Counted from the stretch's first letter, positions 32,836-44,456 are shown. The stretch: DNA of 64,000 bases from Ophioderma brevispina (GCA_023653785.1 JAMKCH010072573.1:62001-126000), one strand, 5' to 3'. Made by a program: numbers and translations. The notes: a model not told the origin generated them from the sequence alone.

Positions 32836-34340
32836 CTAATAGGCACTATCAGTAATTTTGATAAATCCGAAAATCGGAAAAAAATCATCAAAATCAATTT
32901 TTTGCATGTTGGTAACCAATACATGTTCCTAACATACCCTGCTGCAAATGATAGTACCAGAAGCAACCTAATAATGGCAAAATCGGAAATTTTGTATTAC
33001 TCTCCGTATACGACACTCAGGACCGCCGAGTGAAATTGCGGGCCCGGGGGAACATTGGAATTACGGGTCCTCTTTTATATACCAACTTCGTTTTTCAGAA
33101 CCCCATAGGGAGGGGGAGTTTGAAGTTGCAGTTGCTGTGAAGCAGCCATGACGCGGCACGGGGGTGGTGGGAACTGTATAATGTAGTTGATCGATGCAAC
33201 TTAATGGGGTGTTTTTTGTTTGAATTATTCACATTTTGTCTATGGAGACAGCCCAGGGGGTGGGTGCGGGAGGGGGTGTCCCCCTCCCGCGCGAAGCCTT
33301 GTAATGTTCAGTTTTCAAAACACATTTTCTCATGAAAATTTGATATAGAAACAAATAGAAACTTGTAAGTGTTTCACTTTTTAATGATAGAGGTATGATA
33401 AACGGTTTTTAAAAGTAAAATATAGCTGATGGTTTTAGTTTTGATTCAAATAATAAGATAAAAAGAAGTCATGGAGAGTTCATATATGAAGCGGCCCGGG
33501 GTGGGTGCAGGCACGAAGCGCGGAACCCTTGCAATGTTCACTTTCCAAAACACATTTTCTCATGTATATTTGATTATAGAAACAATTTTAAATTATTCCA
33601 CATTATAATTCATGACCATCCTTTTTATAAAACAAAATCTTAATTGTCTTTGTGTAATTTCTCAAACCAAGAGAGGCCCTGCACTAAATTTATTAACCGC
33701 GCGTAGCGCGAAAAAAATTGGAAATTTCGTGGGTTACACAGTATTTTCTCAACGTAAGTAGGTATCGTTGCCGCAGGAGGGGGAAACTGGTCCCCTGTAT
33801 CCTCCAATGCTCTCTCTTTCTCTCTCGCTCTCTCTCCCTCTCTCTCCATCCCCATCTCACTTTCTTCCTCGCCCTCTCTGACTTTTGTCACAACCACAAG
33901 GGCTGAACTTTTATTTTTTACGGGCCCTTAAGACACCGGGCCCCCTAGGACCCCGGGCCCGGGATCAATTACCCCCCTTTGACCCACCTCTCGGCGGGAC
34001 TGCGGACACTTACTACAAACACGTAATTGAATCGAATTCGTATTTTTGAACACTTGCCGTTTCTTCATTTCTGTTAATTTCTTCAGTAGGAAAAAGCGTA
34101 ACTTATGAGAATTTTAGAACTTATTCCTGCTATTTCAAATATTTTCGCTCTTTCGGATAATAAAAGCCACTGATGTGTCTTTAAATGCAAAATATTTCGG
34201 CCATGTCCATCTTCAATCTTCAATTTGTTTGGAAAGATATAAATTGCTGTGGCATCAGCATATCCAGTTACTATATGAATCAAATGTAATACCATAGTTG
34301 ATATGTGATTACCCTTAACCACTAAAACTAACACTAATGA
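32836..34340. mobile_element. TTAA-family element (AGGCACTATCAGT), split by hAT-like insert
   Basis: 32,841-33,017 aligns with 52,061-52,240 (AGGCACTATCAGT, TTTTTGCATG, AGCAACCTAA, GGCAAAATCG). The alignment resumes after the insert at 34,003 (ACTTAC..ACAAACACGTAATTGAAT) against 52,240-52,400. The left TTAA has decayed to CTAAT. It is non-coding. Confidence 0.65.
33018..34002. mobile_element. hAT-like non-autonomous element, 985 bp, copy 1
   Basis: Starts CAGGACCGCCGAGTG and ends CTCGGCGGGACTG, giving imperfect ~13-bp inverted termini of CAG...CTG type. The flanking 8-mers ACGACACT and CGGACACT agree at 6 of 8 positions, a plausible eroded hAT duplication. The interior has an internal ~220-bp direct repeat (ACATTTTCTCATG near 33,325 and 33,555), a CT-rich microsatellite (33,808-33,850) and GCGCTACGCG-like hairpins. 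A second, reverse-oriented copy lies at 39,429-40,400. The opposing frames at 33,640-33,906 reflect the CT tract. Confidence 0.78.
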
Positions 34341-35449
34341 CTAGAAAAACCGCATTTGAAGGCTATAAAGACTGCGCCTGGACGCTGATGTAAGCAATCA
34401 TGTCAACAACAGTTTTCATAATTCACCAAAGAGGGCGGGCGATTTCGCTCGCACATTTTTCAGGCGGTGGCGGGCCAAGCCTAAGTTAATATAGCAAACT
34501 CACCAAAAGTGTCAACGAAAATTTTAGGAGCCCAATACAGATTGCAAACCACAAACCAATTTGGTGCTTTGATTTGGGTTGGTCATGGGTGCCCATGACC
34601 CACATACGACAGGCGGTGGCGGCCAAGCTTAGTCATAGCGCAAAAACTGCCGAACGAGTAATTGACGAGCCTGAAAGTGACCGGAATTTGAGTCACTGTA
34701 CGCGTTTATAAAATAGATAGTGAGTGGCGAGGGTGAATTCCCGTTACGGAGCCGCGGCAGTTTAAATTGCCTTGCTGTAGTCGGTCGAGTGCATTATTGT
34801 GCTGCAAAATATTCATCAAATCGTTTTTAAAGACCGGACATGAGAGGATTGCTACATGAAGGTTCAACGAATCCATTCACGGTGGGGCAGCTTACCCTGG
34901 GGCCTGACCTGGTACAGGGCTGGTACATGGTCCCGCGCTATAAATGCCGGTTGACCCTGCATTTTGTGAAATGAGGGGGCAGCGAGGCCTCGTTCAAAAG
35001 GCTACCCGGTTGTACCGTTATTCATACCAAAAAAATACTTAAGACTGGATTGATCTTTCAACTCCAACGGATTTGAGTGGAAAAATATTTGATATCAAAC
35101 ATTATTCGACCTTGAGAATAATTGTCAAGTTTTAGTGATTACGTGCTAAAACCTATGGGAACGGCAAAAACGACGCTTATCTTGGCCCCCCCCCACCCCC
35201 GCATACGGTCATCCTCGATCGGTGATTAATGCAAAAAAAATCAGAAATAACCATTCCAGTGGAAGTTGATTCTCATGCTCCAACGGTTTTGGAATACCGA
35301 AAATTTTCATGAAAACATATAAAATAATTCAGAATTTTCGTCAAGATTTTACTTTACGTGTTTAAAACAATTGGATGGACGTTTGAAATTGGGATATTTG
35401 TCTTGGCCGCACTCCCCTGCATTTTTTAGACAGGCTGCATTTCTCTTCT
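34341..35449. other. non-coding stretch
   Basis: Carries two GGCGGTGGCGG(G)CCAAG motifs (34,463 and 34,609), shared with 8,638, and C homopolymers near 35,188. No gene or closed inverted repeat seen. Confidence 0.5.
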
Positions 35450-35745
35450 CTCTCTAAATGCAAGAGTGAACTTCACTCTTATTTTAAAAAGGGGGATGGT
35501 CACAAGGCCCACTCAAAAAAGAGTTAATTTACACCTTTCAAAGAACCTTTTTTGGATCAAAATTTTCTATTGATAATTTTACCAAAATATACAACTTTAT
35601 ACTTTTTAAATTATCAGAGTAAATTTGACTAAAGACATATTCCTTTAAGGGGGTTTATTTTTTTTTTGATTACTTATGATCATCTTGCAGAGTAAGCCCT
35701 GTAGTCACTCTTATAAGAGTGAAATTCACTCTTTTGCATTTGGTT
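35450..35745. mobile_element. MITE with hairpin ends (CTCTAAATGCAAGAGTGAA)
   Basis: The left end CTCTCTAAATGCAAGAGTGA is followed by TTCACTCTT, and the right end AAGAGTGAAATTCACTCTTT is followed by TGCATTT, so each end is itself a small hairpin and the ends are mutually inverted. A homologous copy covers ~60,865-61,055, and a shorter, symmetric relative lies at 49,628-49,848. No frame. Confidence 0.7.
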
Positions 35746-36323
35746 ATTTTTAGGGATTCCCCATACCACCCATCTACTATGCCATTAAACCACCTTCTGT
35801 CACAACTAAACTATTGCCCATTGCAGAAAATCCTAGTAAAAGAAGGGTTGTGGACAAAGGGTTCAGTAAAGCGTGAAAAACGGTAAGCGTTCCATATTGA
35901 AACTGTGAATTAAAAAGTAACACCTTCGTAGAAATCATGCAATATTGCAAATGCATTGAGGTACAAACATTTTCTACACGGGTAAGTATACGTTTGTGTA
36001 TGTTTAAATATCGATACTCGGCAGAGGCATTTACCCCTAGTAATCCAAAATCAAAAAACAGGTACGTACATATAGCAAAATATCCTATTAAAAATATGTT
36101 TATAACATGTGACAAAAATAAGTCAAGAATTTGGTTTCTTTTTGTATTCAATGTCATGCTCAATAAGCACGCAATGGCACCAGCATTTCATCTCTGGTTT
36201 GTTGTAAACCGCGATTAAGTTGATGCAATGAAACTAATCAGATTCTGAATATATCCGAACTTTCTGCGACGCGAAAAGTAGAGAATTAAAAGAGGAGGTA
36301 ACTTGTAACTTGTAAACATATAA
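35746..36323. other. non-coding stretch
   Basis: Opposing frames of 128 and 93 codons (35,777-36,163 minus; 35,937-36,218 plus) overlap each other. The minus-strand one is hydrophobic, with possible membrane-like stretches, but I recognise no family and see no splice or polyadenylation context. Confidence 0.35.
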
Positions 36324-36790
36324 CGGTGCAGGAGATATGGTCCTCAGGGCTCACAGTCCGGGAACAATGGTAACAATAGGGCAATCCCTTCAGTTGAATC
36401 TTCACGCACATTAGTTTTCACGCTTTATTCCGTGTGTCTATGGAGCCCGGGGACTATGATACCTGAAGGACTATGATTCTTTCACACCGGGTGATAACGA
36501 GTGTAATGATACCTACTACAGAGTCTCGGTACATACTATACCCAGTGCATCAGCTTGTGTATTGAATTGGCCATCTGTTAACTTAAATTTAACTTTGGAG
36601 TAGCATCTTAATTAAACGGCGGTGTGAAAGTAATTCCTTGTCCGGACGGGTATCTAGTCCGGCTCCATAGACCCACAACGGAATAAAGCGTGATGAAACT
36701 AATGTTGCGTTGAAGAGTCACTGAATCGATTGCCCTATATGTTCACCATTGTTCCCGGACTGTGAGCCCGGAGGGACTATACTCGCACCG
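36324..36790. mobile_element. foldback element, ~467 bp
   Basis: The left arm (36,324-36,450: CTCACAGTCCGGGAACAATGG, AGGGCAATC, TTCACGC) is the reverse complement of the right arm (36,655-36,790), including GCCCGG and ATTCCGTTGTGGG-like parts. The interior also pairs around TTTCACACCG and CGGTGTGAAAG. A second copy (37,116-37,529) has its left arm cut off by the T run. Confidence 0.75.
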
Positions 36791-37094
36791 GAACGCTTAC
36801 AGGAGTCGTCTTTTGGTGCCAGGTGGGCCACTTCTTGGGGAAGAATTTTTTCATAATATTGTAATAAAAAATTAACATAAATGATAATGAGAATCGCCTT
36901 TTGTAAAGTAAGGCTTTGACAGAAAGAAAAGGGAGAAAGGCAAAAGAGACTAGAGCTGGGAAAATATGTAGAGAAGACTTTTAAAGGACGACGTATACTA
37001 TCAAAACAAATGATGTTGGTATGAGAGAGCTAAAACGCGCGGCCTTGCGATAGAAAAAGCATGATCAACAGCTTTCTTCGTGGATCGACGAACG
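36369..37094. repeat. duplicated block, copy 1 (indel-rich)
   Basis: Pairs with 37,116-38,176. Copy 1 differs mainly by one- and two-base indels (ACCTGAAGGAC against ACCTGCCGGAC, CCAGGTGGGCCACTTC against CCATGGTGGGCACTTA) and lacks the 354-bp MITE present in copy 2. Confidence 0.88.
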
Positions 37095-37115
37095 TTTTTT
37101 TTTTTTTTTTTTTTT
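37095..37115. other. T run of 21 nt at edge of duplicated block
   Basis: Follows ...GATCGACGAACG, where copy 2 continues with TTGATGG, so one T may be genuine and 20 remain. The second copy starts immediately after, with GGTAAACAATAGGGC. Confidence 0.6.
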
Positions 37116-38176
37116 GGTAAACAATAGGGCAATCGATTCAGTTGACTCTTCACGCAACATTAGTTTCACGCTTTATTCCGTTGTCGTCTATGGAGCCCGG
37201 ACTATGATACCTGCCGGACTATGATTACTTTCACACCGGTTGATAACGATTGTAATGATACCTACATACAGAGTCGGTACTATCTACCCAGCTGCATCAG
37301 CTTGTATTGAATGCCATCTGTTAACTTACATTTACTTGGAGTAGCATCTTAATAAACGCCCGGTGTGAAAGTAATCATTGTCCGGCGGGTATCATAGTCC
37401 GGGCTCCATAGACGACAACGGAATAAAGCGTGAAACTAATGTTGCGTGAAGAGTCAACTGAATCGATTGCCCTATATTGTTCACCATTGTTCCCGGACTG
37501 TGAGCCCGGAGGACTATATCTCTCACCGGAACGCTTACATGAGTCGTCTTTTGGTGCCATGGTGGGCACTTATTGGGAAGAATTTTTTCTATAATATTGT
37601 AATAATAATACATAAATGATAATGAGAATCGCCTTTTGTAAAGTAAGGCTTTGACAGAAAGAAAAGGGAGAAAGGCAAAAGAGACTAGAGCTGAGTAGAG
37701 AAGACTTTTAAAGGACGACGTACAGACTGTCCCAATAAAAACTAAACAAACTAAAAAATATAAAAAATACAAACTGTGCATTATTGCGAGATATTTTGAC
37801 TTTATTTGTTAGATAAGATCCTAAGCTAAATCCTCGCTTTTATTCCATCCAATTTGATGGACCCTAAGCGGAGATACTGGCCCAACAGGTTTTTCAACTG
37901 TCTCAGATAATTAGCCATAACTCCTGAACCAGACCCCCAAATTACACCAACTAAAAATCCCATGAAAGCTGGAACACTCCTAACTAAAAAGAATCATTAA
38001 AACTTCAGATGAGATGAACTTAAATTTTTGGCCAAAAAAATAAATCTTTGATTGTATAGTTTTTTGTGACAGTCTGTATACTATCAAAACAATTGATGTT
38101 GGTGTGAGAGCGCTAAAACGCGCGGCCTTGCGATAGAAAAAGCATGATCACCAGCTTTCTTCGTGGATCGACGAAC
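37116..38176. repeat. duplicated block, copy 2, with MITE insertion
   Basis: Same order as 36,369-37,094 plus a 354-bp insert at 37,723-38,076. Continuous with the sequence to the right (ACGTTGATGGAGATTG). Confidence 0.88.
37721..38078. mobile_element. Tc1/mariner-type MITE, 354 bp, with empty site
   Basis: TA, CAGACTGTCCCAATAAAAAC (37,723), interior, GTGACAGTCTG (ending 38,076), TA. The paired block near 36,994 reads GACGTATACTATC, the uninterrupted TA target. TIRs match over ~20 bp with a few mismatches. There is no transposase. TA duplication supports the Tc1/mariner superfamily. Confidence 0.87.
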
Positions 38177-38529
38177 GTTGATGGAGATTGTAAGTGTGTG
38201 AGTGACCTTATGAGTTTGGGGCTGAAAAATTTGAAGATAGATAATCAGGAGACTTGAAATGCACAGCTTTAACAGGCTGAAGCAGAATTGTGAAATGTAT
38301 CATTTGAGTGATAGGTAACCAGTGGAGAAAATGGAGAAGAGAGAGAGAGATGAGTGAGATTAGCAGATGTATTTTGGAAGAACTTGAAGACGGTTTAGAT
38401 ATTTCTTATCAATACCGTGCATAAGGGAGTTGCAGAAATCGTGTCTCGATAAAATGAGATTGCGGATAGTGTTGTGACACGTCTCAGTATCCAGATGCGG
38501 ATGCTGGCGATTTAGACGATGCTTCTACT
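38177..38529. other. non-coding stretch
   Basis: GA-rich (38,335-38,350) with no recognisable frame. It may include LINE 3' UTR sequence belonging to the next entry. Confidence 0.4.
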
Positions 38530-38965
38530 TCTTATCGTGTCCAAACACTGTGGTTCTCAAATATGATCCAGTCAGAGATGGGTACAACGTCTGGCTGCTT
38601 CACTGAATTACTGAATTCCGCAAGGTCCTTGTTTGTGCATTGTTGCTCCAGCAGTGGGCAGGCCAAGAGATGTTCCACATCCACAGGTAGTGTCCTGATC
38701 TGCTTCCAGGTAGCCCCACTTCTGCAAGGACACCTTAGATCAGCCAATTCTGGTTCTCAATCTGTTGAGGCATCGCCATCCAGCCCATGAGGAGTCAGCT
38801 CCAGGTGGGAGATGCTCACCAGGTTCAATACCAAAAGATGTTACTTGGTTGATGGCAAGTCTTTCTTTCCACAAGGCGACTCTCTTAAGTTCCTTAGAGA
38901 CTGTTTCAAGAGGTTTGACTTTGCGTAAGAAACTTTCTCTGGAATTTTACGGCGGTGGTAGCAGG
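38530..38965 (-). pseudogene. RTE-like LINE C-terminal fragment, copy 1
   Basis: Minus-strand frames read ...VALWKERLAINQVTSFG, then HLPPGADSSWA, LNRLRTRIG, CPCRSGATWKQ / EHLLACPLLEQQC and ENHSVWTR before the stop. The LNRLRT phrase, a C-x-C-G...H-L-L-x-C-P zinc-knuckle-like patch and a terminal stop mark the C-terminus of RTE/Jockey-type LINE polyproteins. Frameshifts separate the parts. Three more copies of this region occur at 47.1, 53.3 and 54.2 kb. Confidence 0.8.
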
Positions 38966-39428
38966 GATCTGTACAAGACATAGGGTGTTAACAATAAAAA
39001 TTAAATGAAGTATTTAATAGCGCTTACAACAACATCTCCAGCGCTTTACATTAATTCCGATCTGTCACTAGGATAAATCAAATTTTTCACATATTGAAAA
39101 ATTCGGCAGCCCATTATAACGGCGCCGCACAGTAGACTACCCCTAACAGATCCCCATTTACACCGGTGATGAAGTGAGACAAAGCGAGGATAAAGTTGTC
39201 TTGCCCAAGGGAAACAACAGTTGGCCCCGGCGGGCTCGAACTACAAACTAATTATGAGTCCTGCACTTTCCACGCACCACACGTGCTTCACATTAGATAC
39301 TTGGCAGCTACGCTCTTGCATGCTCGTACACTACGATGGATGTCTGGGGGAGCAATTCTGTTCGGATGAGCAATTTCCTGCTAGGACGATGGCTGCTGCT
39401 AGAATAATATCATCAGCTATAGCCAGAG
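38966..39428. other. non-coding stretch
   Basis: A 79-codon plus frame (39,221-39,460) runs into the hAT copy and is unrecognised. The rest shows nothing. Confidence 0.45.
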
Positions 39429-40400
39429 CAGTACCGCCGAGAGGGGGTCAAAGGGGGTAATGGACACGGGCCCGTGTTCTAGGGGGACCGGGGTCCTAGG
39501 GGGGGGGCCCGTTTTTACAAAAAAGTCAGCCCTTGCGGTTTGTGACAAAGTCAGAGAGTGGAGAGAAGAGGAGAGAGAGCGAGAGAGAGAGAGAGAGCTA
39601 GAGAGGAAAGAGAGAGATTGACGGATACAGTGGCCGTTTCCCCCTTCTGAGACAATGATACCTACTTATAGGTTTGAGAAAAGACTCTGTAACCCACGAA
39701 ATTCCCCGTTTTTTCGCGCTACGCGGGGTGGGAATAAATTTAGTGCAGGGTCTCTCTTGGTTGAGAAATTACACAAAAACAATTAAGATTTTGTTTATAA
39801 AACGGTTGGTTCATGAATTATAAAGTGGACTACATACCATTTCAATTGTTTCTATAAATTACATGAGACAATGTGTTTTGGAAAGTGAACATTGCAGGGT
39901 TCCGCGCTTTGCGCTGCACGCCCCCCGAGCCCGCTTCATATATGCTCTCAATGAACTCTCTTATAGTATATTTGAAACAAAACTTAAAAACCATCAGCTT
40001 TTTTACTTTTTGTTTGAAAATAGCTTATCTAATCGATCATTAAAATGTTGTGAAACATTACAAATTTTATTGGTTGCTATACATTGTCATGAGAAAAGGG
40101 TTTGGGAAGTGAACATTGCAAGGTTTCCGCTCTTCGGCGGCGGGAGTGGGTTTCCCCCTCCCGCACCCACCCCTGGGCGTTCTCCATAAACAAAATCTGA
40201 ATCATTCAAACCAAAACCACCCATTAAAACTTGCATCGATCACCTACTATAAGCTCCCAACCCCGCGACACGTTCATGGCCGCATCCAATGCGAATTCAA
40301 AAATCACCCCCCCACGGGGTTCTGAAACCCGAAGTTGGTATTAAAAAGGGGGCCCGTAACCAATGTTCCCCATGGCCCGCAAATTTCTCTCGAGGCCCTG
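39429..40400. mobile_element. hAT-like non-autonomous element, ~972 bp, copy 2 (reverse)
   Basis: Starts CAGTACCGCCGAGAGGGGG, the reverse-complement equivalent of the right end of copy 1, and runs in the same order reversed (GGGCCCG cluster, GA microsatellite at 39,555-39,612, GCGCTACGCGG, ACATTGCAGGGTTCC, two AACATTGCA repeats). The far end TCTCTCGAGGCCCTG is an eroded terminus. No clear target duplication. The 108-codon frame at 39,863-40,189 is not a known gene. Confidence 0.72.
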
Positions 40401-40507
40401 CCATTGAGTGATCAATGATATCACCCTGGTTACGAATGAATGAGAGGCGGGAATTTTCTTGTTTGCAATTACCAGGCACACAAAATACCAGCAAGTAGTT
40501 ATTAAAA

Positions 40508-40945
40508 TGACACCGTGATCGATGGTATCAAAGCGCTTAGAGGTCTAAAGTACACGGCCTGCTGGTTATCAATTTCCCCCAGGATTTCATTTGCAAGGGA
40601 GGGTTTCTTCAAAATTGGAGTAGTAATGATGGCTTTGCAAGCCCGGTGTGAAAGTACTGACCGAAGAGAGGTGTGTTATGTACGATTTAATCAGTAAGGG
40701 TAACAAGATCTGGAGGTTTTGCTTATCCAGCCATGTGGGCATCAGATCAAGGGAACAGCTCTTGGAAGGGCACTTCATAATCACGAAGATCGTCTTCCGT
40801 AATAGGTTGGAAACCAGTTAAACTATAAAGAAGATCAGAATGACTATTGGATCATGAGGTTGGGTAATATTGGTGGATACAATCACATCAAGTCCATGCC
40901 TAATGTTGTTGATTTTGACCACAGAATAACTACAGAAGCATTGCA
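40508..40945 (-). pseudogene. CR1-like LINE fragment, pre-RT region with internal deletion
   Basis: The minus strand shows KINNIRHGLD (near 40,890), then KCPSKSCSLDLMPTWLDKQN and ILLPLL (40,690-40,780), ..EETLP/LKKPSL (40,590), and finally FDTIDHGVI (complement of ~40,508-40,535). In complete elements, well over 100 residues lie between the LKKPSL and FDTIDHG boxes; here only ~20 codons do, so an internal deletion is evident. Frameshifts are present. Related to, but distinct from, the LINE at 11.6-13.8 kb. Confidence 0.82.
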
Positions 40946-41034
40946 AAATATACAGGTGCGTCACATGCAGTCAAAGAAATGTTAGTTTACATTAACCCTC
41001 GTACAACCAAGGGTTTTTGTACTACGTTCACGAC

Positions 41035-41215
41035 CGGGGGGTGGTTACCAACGTGGTGAGATGATTGTATTCAGGAATCGACTCGAGGTGGTGGCGGTTT
41101 AGTGATGGTATTGGCCGGTATTCATTATGGAGGAAAACGTCACCGGTGGTGCCAGATGGAAACATCAACGCCGTCGTATACCTGGACATTCTGGAAAACC
41201 AACGAGTGTGAGGTG
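41035..41215 (+). pseudogene. Tc1-like transposase remnant (DDE domain)
   Basis: Plus-strand frames read YQRGEMIVFRNR, then in the next frame GGGGLVMVLAGIHYGGK, then after another shift SPVVPDGNINAVVYLDILEN. In Tc1-family transposases the phrase GGGSVMVWGGI precedes the second catalytic Asp and is followed by DGNxNAxxYxDxL, so the order fits. At least two frameshifts in ~60 codons, and no helix-turn-helix region upstream. A dead relic, and the only transposase-coding trace I found in the window. Confidence 0.7.
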
Positions 41216-42617
41216 AATCCGGCTACCCCTGTTTAGCGGGGAAAAAGCTGGATTTAAAACTTTGGTTTAATTTTAACTGATTCAAAAAATTATTGAATGA
41301 AGTCTGGAAGTTTGCCATCATTGACAGCCTAGGACAAGAAAAGTAGTTCAGTGACACATATTCCCACGAGGCTGGACTTCAATGCTCCTAATCATGTGTG
41401 TCAGTAGCAGAAAGAGTGCCGCTTTCTGGAACTAAACAAACATAAAGCATTGCATGAAGAGGAATGATCGGGTGGGGTCCATGGGCATACATTTAGGGAA
41501 TAACAGCTATGTGGGTTTGAGCCTTTGAAAATGGTGCAGGAGTGACCTCCTTGCATGTTTCTGTACACATTTTCAAATTTAAATAGTCATTATCAGGGGC
41601 ATTCCCATTTTCAATGGGGGGGGGGGGGGTGATGCCGAAAAAAATTGTCCATTTGCCGACACAATTCCACAAGTGTTCGCTTATCTGGTAAATAGACAGT
41701 TTTGCTGGCAACACTATTTTTTATTACCGTCGGATCAAAAATCTGATGAGTGTGTGGGAATATAATTACAAAAATTGTTGAGATATTATATCATGTATAT
41801 TGCATATCAAGTTACACTGCACACTAGCAATCAAAAGTAATATCTTCTGACAAAATCAGCAACAAAAGTATGTTATTTCATTAAAATATTCAACCTACAT
41901 CTAATTTACATTAACACAAAATTTGCTGACAAGTCAACATATTGCTGGCAGAATTTTGTAAAGGGGGGGGGGTGGCATTGATCATAATTAGGCTACACTT
42001 AAAAACATGGCAATAAAAAGTGGGAAACTTGGGAAGCTCCTTGCCAGGAAATTTTGGTATTTGAAGGGAAATTTTAGTATTTGGAAGGAAATTGTGCCTT
42101 TTGGTACACAAACACATAACATTTTGGAAAATTTGGCAGCTGGCTTTCCGGGAAATATTTTTTATGCCCTGTTTCAAGTGCCATCCCATGCTACTTGGAA
42201 ATATGCGCGCTACTTTTAGTGTGTGACTGAGGTCAATAAATTATTAACTGACATGATACAATTCAAAATAGCAATAATTATACATTTTAGTACCAGCACA
42301 TTTTGGACGTCTGGATTTTTTTTAATGAATTCAATCTAATAAAAGAAAGTCATTATCAACTAACCGTCAGCTTAAAAAATGCACAACACTGCATAGTTGC
42401 CATGTTTTCATGAGGGGGGTCTACATGTGTTATTGGGATCACTATTGTTGGTTTCCGTATCTACTAGTTCCATTTAGTGATTCCTGGCGTTTCCGGGTTT
42501 CATCTTCACAGAGGTCCTTTGTGTCTCATTTACCTTGGGTTATTTAAAGTTGAATTTATTAAGTCAAACCTGCTTCACGAGTTTTAGTTCAAGTCAGATT
42601 CTGTAAACATAAAAATG
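41216..42617. other. non-coding stretch
   Basis: G homopolymers near 41,617 and 41,960. Opposing short frames (41,911-42,189 minus; 42,007-42,219 plus) are AAATTTTGGTATTTG-rich repeat and unrecognised. No LINE motif seen. Confidence 0.5.
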
Positions 42618-43146
42618 ATAAAATTGGATGGATTTTTTTTTTCGCACGATACACAAGGCTGTGAGTTTTAAAAATATTTTAAAACTCATAGCTTGACCAA
42701 TATCGTTGTGTATCGTGGTCAATTCATCCAATTTTATATCACTATTGCACTATAGTCTATGAATAGAATGGGGTTTTAAATTTTTACCACTTCTGACTTG
42801 GGGATCATACCCGTCTGAGGCGATCGGGCCAGATACTCCCTATTTAGGTAAGTCGTTTATAGTTACCATACTTGGAAAAAGAAAGTGTCGAAGAATGTGA
42901 ACTCAACAATAGCCGAAAAAACTAGAGAATGTGCCATATCATTTAGCTATTTTTACATGCTTACAGGTGTGTGGTTTCCGTGGTGACATGCCCAGTATTT
43001 CTAGTTTCGAAATGCCATTGTTGAATGGAATTTATGGAATCGATTCTCTAAAATCTAGTCACGCTATCAAATTGGGATATGCGAAATGTATGCCTCTTAT
43101 TCAATCTTGCGTGGCACTGCCAATCCCAAAATTAGAGGTTTCAGTG
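42618..43146. repeat. duplicated block, copy 1 (~529 bp)
   Basis: From GATAAAATTGGATGGAT to GAGGTTTCAGTG, matching 43,422-43,937 with few differences. The start contains an internal inverted repeat (GATACACAAGGCTGTGAGTTTTAAAAATA against TTTAAAACTCATAGC...TTGTGTATCGTGG). The 86-codon frame at 42,931-43,191 is shared with copy 2 over its first ~65 codons. Confidence 0.9.
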
Positions 43147-43166
43147 AAAAAAAAAAAAAAAAAAAA
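43147..43166. other. A run of exactly 20 nt at edge of duplicated block
   Basis: Follows TTTCAGTG, where copy 2 continues GAATTAATGG. Same signature as the other joins, but A instead of T. Confidence 0.6.
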
Positions 43167-43421
43167 TGGTCTAACCACGAGTATCATATAGAGCTGAAAA
43201 TATCAGGCATTTGATGAAAATGTGAAGTTAAACACGCCTTAAACTACCCCCGGACCAAGTCTAAGTTTAACAGCGTTTTAGGCATGTTTAACAATGTTCG
43301 GCTAAAATTTAAACAGCGTTTAAAGTTAACCATGCTTTGAGAATTGCGTTTATTTTAGCGGACGTTTAAATTGCGATTTAACCAGTGATTAGCGTTAAAC
43401 ATCGTTTGAGAATACGGGCCG
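43167..43421. mobile_element. AT-rich MITE-like segment
   Basis: Between the A20 run and copy 2. It contains many GTTTAAA/TTTAAAC words (43,225-43,410) and ends GTTTGAGAATACGGGCC, which looks like an inverted-repeat terminus, but I could not close a matching left end, which may be cut by the join. Confidence 0.35.
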
Positions 43422-43966
43422 ATAAAATTGGATGGATTTTTTTTCGCACGATACACAAGGCTGTGAGTTTTAAAAATATTTTAAAACTCATAGCTTGACC
43501 AATATCGTTGTGTATCGTGGTCAATTCATCCAATTTTATATCAATATTGCACTATAGTCTATGAATAGAATGGGGTTTTAAATTTTTACCACTACTGACT
43601 TGCGGATCATACCCGTCTGAGGCGATCGGGCCAGATACTCCCTATTTAGGTAAGTCGTTTATAGTTACCATACTTGGAAAAAGAAAGTGTCGAAGAATGT
43701 GAACTCAACAATAGCCGAAAAAAATAGAGAATGTGCCATATCATTTAGCTATTTTTACATGCTTACAGGTGTGTGGTTTCCGTGGTGACATGCCCAGTAT
43801 TTCTAGTTTCGAAATGCCATTGTTGAATGGAATTTATGGGAATCGATCTCTAAAATCTAGTCACGCTATCAAATTGGGATATGCGAAATGTATGCCGCTT
43901 ATTCAATCTTGCGTGGCACTGCCAACCAAACTTGAGGTTTTCAGTGGAATTAATGGAGTAGATACC
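43422..43966. repeat. duplicated block, copy 2
   Basis: See 42,618-43,146. The shared short frame starts MPYHLAIFTCLQVCGFRGD in both copies and ends at a stop (43,972) here. TTTACATGCTTACAG upstream of GTGTGTGG could act as a splice acceptor, so an exon of an unknown gene cannot be excluded. Confidence 0.85.
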
Positions 43967-44456
43967 ATGTAGGATTAATCTGTCACGACCAACTTCGTCG
44001 CACTGGCCTGGTTCCGAAGATGGATGAAGAGCGCCGCTCATTACGCATGGTGTCGACGTCATTTGGTGATACACTTGGGAGATTTCGGGAATTCGGCAAT
44101 GTTTTTCATGACTTTCGAGAGACTTTTGTTTTGCTTTTGACTAGCGAGATGTACTATTTTGTGTCTGTGTCCATTTGGTCAATTTCTGAACAAACTGCCT
44201 CATCTTTAGGTGACATTATGTTTGCTACGTTGCCATTGTAATATACATGGCTATTTTTTTTCGGCAGTGGAACCAAGTTTGAATTGGGGAAATGCAATGG
44301 AGTATTGCTTGATGTCAAACAATTATATGTTTGCGAAGAACTGTGTTTTTACTCAGCGGGTCATTTGCGGCGCGGTCAAGCATGGTATGCATGACATGTA
44401 CAATGTACACACAAGATTTACTGCATTCGGTTTATGTATACTGCAACTCGGTTCAT
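43967..44456 (+). other. unrecognised stretch with a 73-codon frame
   Basis: The frame at 44,020-44,241 begins MDEERRSLRMVSTSFGDTLG. No family is recognised and no splice partner can be identified. Overlapping frames at 44,210-44,522 are likewise unassigned. Confidence 0.2.

Noticed and set aside
33640..33906. Charged or Ser/Leu-rich protein frames
   Set aside because: Generated by the CT/GA microsatellite inside the hAT-like element.
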